Source: DASYKT01 sp035995185
GTDB lineage: Bacteria; Acidobacteriota; Blastocatellia; Pyrinomonadales; Pyrinomonadaceae
DNA length: 64,000 nucleotides
Assembly: GCA_035995185.1 (NCBI GenBank)
Contig: DASYKT010000051.1
Coordinates: forward strand, 1 to 64,000
Direction: 5' to 3'
Shown: positions 44,629 through 53,000 of the stretch, piece after piece
How positions within the stretch are numbered: position 1 is the stretch's first letter
Layout of the letters: every line of letters starts with the position of its first letter
Program-made: the position numbers and the translations under genes
Notes under the pieces: generated by a model
Databases searched by the model: none
Seen by the model: only the letters and a program-made list of their open reading frames with translations
What the model was told of the DNA's origin: nothing

Positions 44629-45363
44629 ATGTCGGATAACACGCAAAGAAAAAAGTGGGCGAAAATTCCCCTTCCCAAAGTCTTTATCAAAATGATAGAG
44701 GTGCTCGGGCTGGGGCTTTTTGTCGGACTAATTTTGGCGACCATATGCCTGGCGGTTTTTATTTGGCTGGCGGATAAAATATTTTCGGGAAGCACGATGG
44801 CTTTTGACGAAAGCATCCGGGATTGGGTCCATCAGGTCTCTTCGCCCACGCTGACGCAGTTGATGATCCTCGCTTCTTTTATCGGCTCGTTCAGTTTTCT
44901 TTTTCCGCTGGGAATTTTGGTGTTCCTTATCTTGCTTTACCTGAGACGAAAACGCGCGCTCATTTTGTTTCTTTTGACGATGGCCGGCGAACTGTCACTA
45001 GAACCCGTCCTGAAAAATTTCTTTCATCGCGCTCGTCCCACGGCCTTCTTCGATTACCTCGCCCCGGCTTCTTACAGTTTTCCCAGCGGCCATGCTTTTG
45101 CCGCGTTATGTTTTTTTGGAATTTTGGCCTGGCTGATAACCAGCCGCCTGCAAAACATCCTGCTGAGGGTCCTTATCTGGGTCTTCGCGATCCTGCTGAT
45201 CTTTTGGATAGGCATATCGCGCGTTTATCTGGGCGTGCACTACCCTACCGACATCATCGCCGGATATTTGACCGCTTTCGTCTGGGTGATGACCATCGCC
45301 CTGGGCGATCTCTGGTTCCGCCGGCGAAAAGATCAGAACCCGGCAGCGTCCTTAAAAATGTGA
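44629..45363 (+). CDS. PAP2-family membrane phosphatase
   Basis: A 244-residue integral membrane phosphatase of the PAP2 (phosphatidic acid phosphatase type 2) superfamily. All three signature motifs are present: K129-x6-R136P137 (KNFFHRARP), PSGH at 152-155 and SR-x5-H-x3-D (SRVYLGVHYPTD, residues 197-208). About five or six membrane segments surround them, with the active site expected on the outer face. Substrates of the family include phosphatidate, undecaprenyl diphosphate and phosphatidylglycerophosphate; the sequence does not tell which. It follows the response regulator by 15 bases, so it is probably co-transcribed with the two-component system. The ATG at 44629 follows AAAAAA with no clear SD. 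Confidence 0.94.
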   Translation: MSDNTQRKKWAKIPLPKVFIKMIEVLGLGLFVGLILATICLAVFIWLADKIFSGSTMAFDESIRDWVHQVSSPTLTQLMILASFIGSFSFLFPLGILVFLILLYLRRKRALILFLLTMAGELSLEPVLKNFFHRARPTAFFDYLAPASYSFPSGHAFAALCFFGILAWLITSRLQNILLRVLIWVFAILLIFWIGISRVYLGVHYPTDIIAGYLTAFVWVMTIALGDLWFRRRKDQNPAASLKM

Positions 45364-45377
45364 CCGGGTTCAGTAAA

Positions 45378-45430
45378 CTCCCCTCCTTACGAAGGAGGGG
45401 TGGTGCGGCGAAGCCGCGACGGGGTGGTTC
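45378..45430. repeat. CCCCTCCTT hairpin repeat
   Basis: CCCCTCCTT (45380-45388), loop ACG, AAGGAGGGG (45392-45400) form a perfect 9-bp stem, followed by GTGCGGCGAAGCCGC and GACGGGGTGGTT. This arrangement is a common REP-type sequence between genes in many bacteria. It may also end transcription of the PAP2 gene, but no T run follows. Confidence 0.6.
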
Positions 45431-45486
45431 TCTCTTGTCAGTAGCGTCGACGTCAGCCGATGCGTTCTTGGCAGTTGTTTGCTTTA

Positions 45487-45510
45487 TAAATTGCCACTAG
45501 CCTTAGCTGA
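45487..45510. repeat. Fragment of the 6649-6786 palindromic element
   Basis: TAAATTGCCACTAGCCTTAG then CTGA matches the right end of the 6649-6786 element read in reverse (TAAATTGCCACTAGCTTTAG), so this is a decayed or partial copy with one mismatch in the first 20 bases. Confidence 0.5.
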
Positions 45511-45540
45511 TGAGTTCCGGCGTGCTATTCATGGTATGAG

Positions 45541-45723
45541 GTCAGAACCGGGAGCCGTAGCGACCGGGTTCTCCGGCTTCGTGTGTTTTAGTTTGTTTTC
45601 GTGGTTAGTTTTAGGAGTTGATAAATAATGCAATAAGACTGAAACCACGAACACACACGAAACAACACGAAAAAAGCGAAGCTACCCAAGCAGAAACCCG
45701 GTCACTACCGTTCCCGGTTCTGA
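45541..45723. repeat. Long inverted-repeat element 1 (GTCAGAACCGGGAG type)
   Basis: The left end GTCAGAACCGGGAGCCGTAG and the right end TACCGTTCCCGGTTCTGAC are inverted copies. The interior contains a second inverted pair of the TTCGTGG repeat family (GTTTTCGTGGTT near 45596-45606 and AACCACGAACACAC from about 45642). Together with the two preceding repeats it makes all of 45364-45741 non-coding repeat DNA. A second copy of the outer repeat is at 47548-47655. Confidence 0.65.
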
Positions 45724-45741
45724 CCCGTTGCCGAAAACAGT

Positions 45742-46002
45742 TCACGCCTTGCGGCGGAAGTGAAAAGAAAGATAGATTCCGATCATGCTATTGAGGACGA
45801 GCAAAATATTTGTGGCGACAAAGACCCAGTTTCCCAGGATGAAGCTGTAGACGACAAACCCGGCAGAGGCGAGAAACTGCCCGATAAAAAGCCATTTGGA
45901 CACGCCCTTGCTGCTGCCTTCGAGCCACTGCTTTTGGACCTGCCGGACGAGCGTCAAAAGCAGGATAAACGAACTCGCCCAGCCTATTAACTCACCTTTC
46001 AT
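45742..46002 (-). CDS. SemiSWEET-like small transporter
   Basis: An 86-residue membrane protein with three helices (ELIGWASSFILLLTLVRQVQ, WLFIGQFLASAGFVVYSFIL, WVFVATNILLVLNSMIGIYL) in the single 3-TM (PQ-loop) arrangement of bacterial SemiSWEETs, which are normally 80-100 residues and work as homodimers to move sugars down a gradient. RQVQKQWLEGSSKGVSKWLF between helices 1 and 2 corresponds to the PQ-loop region, although the Pro-Gln is replaced by Val-Gln. Its ATG overlaps the stop of the preceding gene (ATGA), so translation is coupled. Substrate unknown. Confidence 0.75.
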   Translation of the reverse strand: MKGELIGWASSFILLLTLVRQVQKQWLEGSSKGVSKWLFIGQFLASAGFVVYSFILGNWVFVATNILLVLNSMIGIYLSFHFRRKA

Positions 46003-46274
46003 CGCAGCGGGTCCAGATTACTGTCGTCCACGGTGTTGCCCGGATTTGAAATGCCGCCGGGATTTGAAGCGTTAGCGCCCATACTGTTCGCGGCGTCTCT
46101 ATTAGCGGCGGCATTTATTCCGTTGAGCGCATTGGCCCCGTTTACCAGAGCGTTCGCATTGGCGTTGATGTTGCCGGCGGTTTTCAGCAGATTGGCATTG
46201 TCGTTGGTGTCATCGCACAGCGCCAGCCCGAACACCGAAAACATCATCAAACCGATGATGAATATCCTGCTCAT
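45999..46274 (-). CDS. Small Asn/Ala-rich secreted protein
   Basis: I do not recognise this 91-residue protein. The ATG at 46274 follows AGGGGGA by a few bases, a strong ribosome binding site that decides the start. An N-terminal signal (MSRIFIIGLMMFSVFGLALC) ends with Cys, possibly an imperfect lipobox. The mature part is a low-complexity Asn/Ala run (ANLLKTAGNINANANALVNG onwards) with no recognisable domain, similar in composition to the linker of the DUF4142 lipoprotein encoded just upstream at 46419-47042. It overlaps the SemiSWEET-like gene by four bases. Confidence 0.65.
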   Translation of the reverse strand: MSRIFIIGLMMFSVFGLALCDDTNDNANLLKTAGNINANANALVNGANALNGINAAANRDAANSMGANASNPGGISNPGNTVDDSNLDPLR

Positions 46275-46418
46275 GATTCCCCCTTGTCCTGTCGGCAAGC
46301 GCAAAATTGTCACGCTTGGCGATACATTGACAGACACTTGTCAGATCGCTGACGCGATCTTTGCCCGCGCTCCAGGTGTGCGAGCCGGATTTACGCCTCG
46401 CCTGCCGCGCGCCGTTTT

Positions 46419-47042
46419 TTATTTCATCTTGCTCTCGATGTCCTTGATCATCGTCTGGTGCTCTTTGAGCGTCGGCAGAATCTTGGCCGCCCAGGCCTTT
46501 AATTCTTCCGTGGTGCCGCCGCTGGCTTCCGACTGGAAGAGGTTGACCGCGTCGTTGTGGTCGCCCACCATCGCATCGACATAAGCTTTATCAAAATCAG
46601 CGCCCGAAAGCCCTTTCAATTTTTCCAACGCCGACTTGTGCGTCGAACTAAGCTCGGCCGGAAGCGTGACGCTGAATTTGCCGGCCAGCGTTTTCAGTTC
46701 GCCATTGGCTTTGGTGTGATCGGTGACCATCTTCTGCGCAAATTTTTTCACGTCGGCGTTCGTCGCCTTGGTTGCGGCAAGCTTGCTCAGTTCTACCTCG
46801 GCCATTCCGCCCTCCGCGGCCTTGTTCCAGAAATCGGCTTCGGTCGGTTTGCCCGTCACGGCGTTTGAAACCGCATTTACCGCCGTCGAGGCCGCGTTTG
46901 AAATAGTGTTGACCACGCTGGTGTTGCCGGTGTTGGCGCGCGTATTATTGGCCGGCTTGTTATTGGCGCTTTCGCCGCCGCACGCCGCCAGCCCCAAAGC
47001 CGTTAAGATCATTAAAACCGTAAAGATAAGATACCTGTTCAT
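46419..47042 (-). CDS. DUF4142 lipoprotein
   Basis: A 207-residue lipoprotein. The signal peptide ends in a clear lipobox (LTALGLAAC, Cys21), followed by an Asn/Thr/Ala-rich linker (to about residue 65) and a DUF4142 helical-bundle domain (about 66-205). The family pattern is visible: DFWNKAAEGGMAEVELSKLA, ADVKKFAQKMVTDHTKANGE, SGADFDKAYVDAMVGDHNDA and a closing KILPTLKEHQTMIKDIE. This ferritin-like helical fold occurs in many soil and plant-associated bacteria; its role is unknown, with suggestions of stress or envelope functions. GGGAGGG precedes the ATG. Its membrane of attachment cannot be told, but the residue after Cys (Gly) does not suggest inner-membrane retention. Confidence 0.9.
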   Translation of the reverse strand: MNRYLIFTVLMILTALGLAACGGESANNKPANNTRANTGNTSVVNTISNAASTAVNAVSNAVTGKPTEADFWNKAAEGGMAEVELSKLAATKATNADVKKFAQKMVTDHTKANGELKTLAGKFSVTLPAELSSTHKSALEKLKGLSGADFDKAYVDAMVGDHNDAVNLFQSEASGGTTEELKAWAAKILPTLKEHQTMIKDIESKMK

Positions 47043-47232
47043 AAAACCCTCCCTGATCGTTAATTTTCGATACCTGATTATTAGACACTAATCCGCAGGC
47101 CCGTTCGGTAACACGCAATACATAGTTCATCTTTATTACGGCGCCCGAAAATTGACACGCAAACGTGCAACTTGATAAGTTTGATTTATATAGAACTCCC
47201 AAAAGTAAAGAAGTTTTTGCAAGAGGGTACAT

Positions 47233-47541
47233 ATGGATGTCATATTCCGGATATATGCCGTATCGGTAATGGCCAGGCAGCTGAGATCTCCCATATCGGG
47301 TGAAACGATATATAAACATTACGCAGCGATCAGACTGTGTAAAAATATAGAAAGTGTAAAAAAAGAGGCAGAAGAATTATCTTTCAAAATGTTTCCACAG
47401 GCCGGCGGCTGGTCATCTCATAGCGCTGTAGTAGTTCCTATCAAGCGGGAGCTGGCCGAGGCCATCCACGCCACCATCCAAACCGGCGCTTTTGTAGCCG
47501 AACCCGACCCGGAAGAATCCACCCAGGTATTTAATTTTTAA
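47233..47541 (+). CDS. Small protein of unknown function
   Basis: I do not recognise this 102-residue protein. GAGGG is five bases before the ATG at 47233, and a TATATA lies about 35 bases further upstream, so expression is plausible. It has no signal peptide. The sequence contains a KNIESVKKEAEELSFKMFPQ helix, the strand HSAVVVPIKRELAEAIHATI and an acidic tail (EPDPEESTQVFNF). It lies alone between a divergent DUF4142 gene and a repeat element. Codon use and length are compatible with a real gene, but no homology supports it. Confidence 0.6.
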   Translation: MDVIFRIYAVSVMARQLRSPISGETIYKHYAAIRLCKNIESVKKEAEELSFKMFPQAGGWSSHSAVVVPIKRELAEAIHATIQTGAFVAEPDPEESTQVFNF

Positions 47542-47547
47542 GTTCTT

Positions 47548-47655
47548 GTCAGAACCCGGGAGCCGTAGCGACCGGGTAATTGAGCGCAGCGAAAAAACCT
47601 AACAGCATCTAGCCCGTCGGAGAAAAACCCGGTCGCTACGGCTCCCGGTTCTGAC
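47548..47655. repeat. Long inverted-repeat element 2 (GTCAGAACCGGGAG type)
   Basis: The left arm (47548-47577) starts GTCAGAACCCGGGAGCCGTA and the right arm (47627-47655) ends GGCTCCCGGTTCTGAC. The arms pair over about 29 bases with one bulge, separated by 49 bases. The outer sequences match the element at 45541-45723. It lies between a plus-strand gene and the 3' end of a minus-strand kinase gene, so it may also act as a bidirectional transcription barrier. Confidence 0.7.
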
Positions 47656-47719
47656 TTCATGGCATTATCATGCCAGTATCTAATGACCGGGGCATTGAGC
47701 GCAGCAAACTGACAGCCGC

Positions 47720-49999
47720 TTAAGAAGCGACTTTTACTTCCCTGTTTTTTGTCAGCTTGGCAATGGCGGCGGAAAGTTCCTCGATGTCGATAGGTTTGGG
47801 CAGATGCGCCTGAAATCCGGCCATGATAACTTTCTCGCCGTCTTCGGGCCGCGCCATGGCGGTGATGGCGATGGCCGGAATGTTTGCGCCCTGTTCGGGC
47901 GAAAGCGCGCGAAGTTTGGCGATCAGCGAATAGCCGTCTTCACCGGGCATATTTATATCCGCCAGCAGCACGTCCGGCACTCGTTCGGCGAGCGAGATAA
48001 AAGCATCAGAGACCGAAGTCGAGCTTTTCGTATCGGCGCCGAGCAGGTTCAAGGCAAACGTCAGCATTTCGCAAGTGTCCGTATCGTCATCGACCAAAAG
48101 CACGCGCAGCCCGTTTAGTTCGCTGCCTAAAGCCGGCGCCTCTTTCGCTTCCGCCACGCGTTCTGCTTCGAGCTGTTCGGCCAGCGGCGCGGAGGCGGAT
48201 AAAGCCGGCAGCTCGACCGTAAAGGCCGAGCCTTTTCCCTGCCCTTCGCTCGTTACGGTAACCGTTCCGCCGTGCAGCTCCGCCAGGTGGCGCACGATCG
48301 CCAGGCCCAGCCCCAACCCGTCGTGCCGCCGGGTGCTGGAACTGTCCGCCTGCCGGAATTGGTCAAACACGAACGGTAAAAATTCCGGCGAGATGCCCAT
48401 GCCCGTGTCTTTGATCACGATCTTTACCGCTGAATCGTCGTGCTTTAACGAAACCGTGACCGAGCCGCCGCCCGGCGTAAATTTGATGGCGTTGGTTAAA
48501 AGGTTCCAGAGGATCTGCTGCAGCCGCTGGGTGTCGCAAACGATCGCGTCGATGTCGGTGTCGTAAGAAGTTAAAAGCGTTATTCCTTTTGCTTCGGCAT
48601 TGGGGCGCACGACATCGATCGCCGCTTCGATCAGCGGGATGGTCGGCGTCGAGGTCAGATTCAAGCGCAGGTTTCCGGTGATCAGCCGCGAGGTATCGAG
48701 CAGGTCTTCGATCAGCTGCGCCTGCGATCTGGCGTTGCGATAGATGGCGTCCCAGGCGCTGGTTTGTGTATCGCTGTCCAGGTCGCCGCGGCTTAGGATC
48801 TTGCCCCACCCGAGGATCGCATTGAGCGGCGTGCGCAATTCATGCGAAACGGTCGCCAAAAATTCATCTTTCAGATGATTGGCCCTTTCCGCCTGTTCAC
48901 GCAGCGTTTTTTCCCGGCGCAAGAGATTTTCTCTTTCCGCTTCGACCCGCTTTCGCTGGGCAAACTGTCCTATCTCACTGCCGACGGCCCGCAGCATATT
49001 TATCATCTGCTGGTCTTCGCTTAAGGTGCGGCGGGTAAAAAATTCGATCACGCCGTAAAATTCCGCGCCGATATTTATCGGAAAGGCGACGGCGCTGTTT
49101 AACCCCACCGCCGCGGCATATTTTGCGCGGGGAAAATTCGCCCCCTCGGCGGTGCTGGGTATCCACACCGGCGCATTTTTCTGCCACACCTGCCCGGGCA
49201 ATCCTGTGCCGCGGGGAAGGCTTAGCCGCCGGCACTCGGCGAGAAAAAATTCTATCGACTCGATGTTATCGGCGGTTTCGATATGAGCGCAGGTCAATTC
49301 GTCGCCCGCTTCATTCAGGACCCAAAGTGAGCAGAAATCCGCGATCAGATGCTCGCCAAACGCCTGCAGGATGGCCGGTGTAGCGCTTTCCATGTCCCTG
49401 GCGCCGGCCAGCACCACGGTGATCGCGTGTTCCGTGGCCAGCCGGGCTTCCGAAATATTTCGCACGGCAATTTCTTTTTCCAGTTCAACGTTCGCTTTTT
49501 CCAGCTGCAAGGTGCGGCGATGAACACGCTCTTCGAGTTCACAATTGAGCGTATCCAGCTGAGCATTGGTTTGCTCGAGCAGGGCGGCCTGGCGTTTTAT
49601 CTCCTGGTGCTGCAGGAAAAGCCGGGTAAAGAACCGCACCTTTGATTTTAGTATCTCCGCATCAAAAGGTTTGGTCAGGTAATCGACCGCGCCGAGCGAA
49701 TAGCCCTTGAAAATATATTGCTCTTCCTTGCTGGTGGCTGAGATAAAAATTATCGGCGTGTGCTGGGTGCGTTCGCGTTCGCGAATAAGTTCGGCCAGTT
49801 CGAATCCGCTGACCATCGGCATCTGCACGTCAAGCAGGATCAAAGCGACGTCGTTGACGAGCAAATACCGCAGCGCTTCGCGGGCGGAGTTGGCACGGAC
49901 CAGGTTCTGGCCGAGATCGGCCAGGATGGTTTCCATCGCCAAAAGATTTTCCGATCTGTCATCCACCAAAAGCACGGTGGCTTGATAGTTCGTTTCCAT
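47720..49999 (-). CDS. Hybrid histidine kinase (REC-GAF-HK-REC)
   Basis: A 759-residue soluble hybrid kinase. An N-terminal receiver (about 8-125) has Asp57 in LILLDVQMP. A coiled-coil linker (LEQTNAQLDTLNCELEERVH, residues ~142-190) leads to a GAF domain (~200-345), then a HisKA with His386 (SHELRTPLN), an HATPase (NLLTNAIKFTPGG, DTGMGISPE, GLGLAIVRH) and a C-terminal receiver with Asp681 (LLADINMPGEDGY). No membrane segment is present. AGGGAGA precedes the ATG. It begins 27 bases after the stop of the 1954-aa multi-HAMP kinase on the same strand, so the two form one operon and may exchange phosphoryl groups through their receivers. The input signal is unknown. Confidence 0.95.
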   Translation of the reverse strand: METNYQATVLLVDDRSENLLAMETILADLGQNLVRANSAREALRYLLVNDVALILLDVQMPMVSGFELAELIRERERTQHTPIIFISATSKEEQYIFKGYSLGAVDYLTKPFDAEILKSKVRFFTRLFLQHQEIKRQAALLEQTNAQLDTLNCELEERVHRRTLQLEKANVELEKEIAVRNISEARLATEHAITVVLAGARDMESATPAILQAFGEHLIADFCSLWVLNEAGDELTCAHIETADNIESIEFFLAECRRLSLPRGTGLPGQVWQKNAPVWIPSTAEGANFPRAKYAAAVGLNSAVAFPINIGAEFYGVIEFFTRRTLSEDQQMINMLRAVGSEIGQFAQRKRVEAERENLLRREKTLREQAERANHLKDEFLATVSHELRTPLNAILGWGKILSRGDLDSDTQTSAWDAIYRNARSQAQLIEDLLDTSRLITGNLRLNLTSTPTIPLIEAAIDVVRPNAEAKGITLLTSYDTDIDAIVCDTQRLQQILWNLLTNAIKFTPGGGSVTVSLKHDDSAVKIVIKDTGMGISPEFLPFVFDQFRQADSSSTRRHDGLGLGLAIVRHLAELHGGTVTVTSEGQGKGSAFTVELPALSASAPLAEQLEAERVAEAKEAPALGSELNGLRVLLVDDDTDTCEMLTFALNLLGADTKSSTSVSDAFISLAERVPDVLLADINMPGEDGYSLIAKLRALSPEQGANIPAIAITAMARPEDGEKVIMAGFQAHLPKPIDIEELSAAIAKLTKNREVKVAS

Positions 50000-50026
50000 T
50001 TATTCTCCCTTGCGCGTAATACTATC

Positions 50027-53000
50027 TTATCTATCCAGCCAGATGCGCAGCAGCGAAAGCAGCTGCTCGGTTTCCACCGGCTTGGTAATGTAATCCGAAG
50101 CTCCGGCCTCGATACATTTCTGCCGGTCGCCTTTCATCGCTTTAGCGGTCACGGCGATGATCGGGATCGACTTGAATTTGGTGATCTGCCTGATCTCATG
50201 CATCGCCTGGTAACCGTCCATTCCCGGCATCATGATATCCATCAGAACACCGTCAATGGCAGTCGATTTCTTCAGCATATCGATGCCGTCCTGGCCGTTT
50301 TCGGCATAGACCACCTGCATCTGCTGGCGTTCGAGAATGCTGGTCAGCGCAAAAATATTACGGATGTCGTCATCGACCACCAGCACCTTTTTACCGGTCA
50401 GCCGCGGGTCGGTAACATTCACGCGCTTGATCATATTCTTTTGCGATTCGCTCAGATCGGCCACGTCGCGGTGAAGGAAAAGCGCCGTTTCATCCACCAG
50501 CCGCTCCATCGAATCGGCGTCTTTGAGAATGATGGTTTCCGCCATCTTTTTGACCTTAGCCGTTTCGCGTTTGGTCAGGTCTTTGCCGGTGTGCACGATG
50601 ATCGGGAGTTCCGGAAAACGCGTTTCCCGTTTTATCTTGCCGATCAGGTCCGACCATTCCATATCCGGAAGCATCAGATCGACGATGGCGCAATCGAACG
50701 ATTCCGCCTCCAGCGTTTTGAGCGCTTCTTCACCGGTGCCGACCGAAGTAATGGTCACGTCTTCGCCGCCGATAAGCTCGTGAATGCTGCGGCGCAGGGT
50801 TTCGTCGTCTTCGATCAGCAGCAGTCGTTTCACCGGGCGGTCGACAAAATCCTTAAGGAAGGTCACGCCTTCGATCAGGTTTTCCCGCTGCGCCGGTTTG
50901 GTGATATGGCCCAATGCTCCGAGTTTGAGCACGCGCCGCACATCGTCGAGCACCGACACGGTCTGGATGGGAATGTGCCGCGTCGAAGGATCGTGCTTGA
51001 GACGGTCAAGCACCGAATAACCGTGCATCCCCGGCAGTTTCAGATCGAGCGTGATGGCGTCGGGGCGGTATTTCCTCGCCGTCATCAGCGCGTCTTCGCC
51101 GTGCTGCGAGACCAGGCATTTAAATCCCTGCTCGTGCGCGATATCGACCAGGATCCGCGCAAAGCTGCTGTCGTCTTCGATGACGAGCATCACTTTATCG
51201 TCCTGTTCGATGTTGCTGCGGTCGTCATTGATCGCGACCTGCGTTTTGGCCAAACGGGAAATGTCCACTTCCGGCCCGAATGTCAGCAGCATATTGTCAT
51301 GGCCGTTTCCGGCGATCATATCTTCCTCACGTTCACTGCCCGCCGTGTTTGCAACCGGTGAATAATGTTCCGGCAGGAAGAAGGTAAAGGTGCTTCCCTC
51401 GCCCGGTTTGCTTTCCAGCTTGATCTCGCCGCCGAGCAGGCGGGCGATCTCGCGGCTGATCGAAAGGCCCAGGCCCGTGCCGCCGTATTTGCGGCTGGTC
51501 GTTCCATCGGCCTGTTGGAAGGCTTCGAAAATAAGCTGCTGCTTGTCTTCGGGAATTCCGATACCGGTGTCCGTCACATTAAAAGCCACTACCGATGACG
51601 CGCGGTTCAGATTTTCGTTGTCAAAACTCCAGCCGCTTTCGGCAATGTTTATCCTTAGCCCGACCTGTCCCTGCGCCGTAAATTTAAAGGCGTTGGACAG
51701 CAGATTTTTCAACACCTGACCGAGCCGCTTGGGATCGGTTTCCATGCTGTCGGGCAATGGCTTGTCGAGATCGATGATCAGCTCCAGCCCTTTATCCTGC
51801 GCCACCTGTTCAAAGATGCGTTCGATCTCGCCTTTGAGTTCGCCGAAGTGAACATTGGCGATCTCGACGCCCATATTGCCGGATTCGATCTTCGAGAGGT
51901 CGAGAATTTCATTGATCAGCGCCAGTAGGTCGGCGCCGGACGAGTGGATCGTCTCGGCAAATTCGATCTGCTTGTCGTTGAGATTGCTCTCGGCATTTTC
52001 CGAAAGCATCTTGGAAAGTATCAGCATCGAATTAAGCGGCGTGCGCAATTCGTGCGACATGTTGGCGAGAAACTCGGATTTGTATTTCGAACTGAGCGCC
52101 AGCTGTTTGGCTTTGTCTTCGAGAGCGGTGCGCGCGAGTTCGATCTGGCGGTTCTTTTGTTCCACCTCGCTCTTTTGTTCGGAAAGCAGCGTCGCTTTTT
52201 CTTCCAGCTCCTGGTTGGTCTGCTGCAGTTCTTCCTGCTGCTGCTTGAGCAGTTCTTCCGAAGTTTGCAGCGACTGTGCCTGCAGCTCGAGCCGGCGGTT
52301 GGTTTCCTGAAGTTCGGCCTGGCCGATCTGCAGTTCCTGCGCCAGCGATTGAGACTGCTTGAGCAATTCCTCGGTCCTCATGTTCGCCTCGATGGTGTTG
52401 ATAACGATGCCGATCGATTCGGTCAGCTGATCGAGGAACGCAAAGTGAATGTCGTTAAACGGCGAGAACGAAGCAAGCTCGATGACTGCTTTGATCTGCC
52501 CTTCGAACAGCACCGGCAGCACGACGATGTTGGTCGGCGCCGCCTCGCCCAAACCGGAGTTGACCTTCACATAATCGGGCGGCACTTCCTTGATAATGAT
52601 CCTCTCTTTTTCCAGGGCGCACTGCCCGACCAGACCCTCGCCGAGTTTAAATTCGTTGGCCACCGATTTGCGCTCGCGATAGGCATAGCTGGCGAGCATC
52701 TTCAGCGCCGTTTCTTCTTCGGTAATACCGGTGATGTAAAAAACGCCGTGCTGCATTTCTACCAGCGGCGCCATTTCCGAAAGGATCAGCCGCGCCACGG
52801 TCAGCAAGTCGCGCTGCCCCTGCAGCAAGCGGGTAAATTTGGCGAGGTTTGTTTTCAGCCAATCCTGCTCGGTGTTTTTCTGCGTCGTTTCACGCAAGTT
52901 GCGGATCATCTCGTTCACGTTGTCTTTTAAGAACGCGACTTCGCCGGAGGCGTCCACCGTGATCGAACGGGTAAGGTCGCCCTTGGTCACGGCGGTCGCC

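Noticed and set aside
45364..45741. Repeat-rich gap considered as an insertion sequence
   Set aside because: No transposase frame or target duplication is visible; it is a stack of short non-coding repeats.
49760..51361. 533-codon open frame opposite the two kinase genes
   Set aside because: It spans the junction of two well-supported minus-strand genes and its translation is His/Phe/Arg-rich, typical of an antisense frame.
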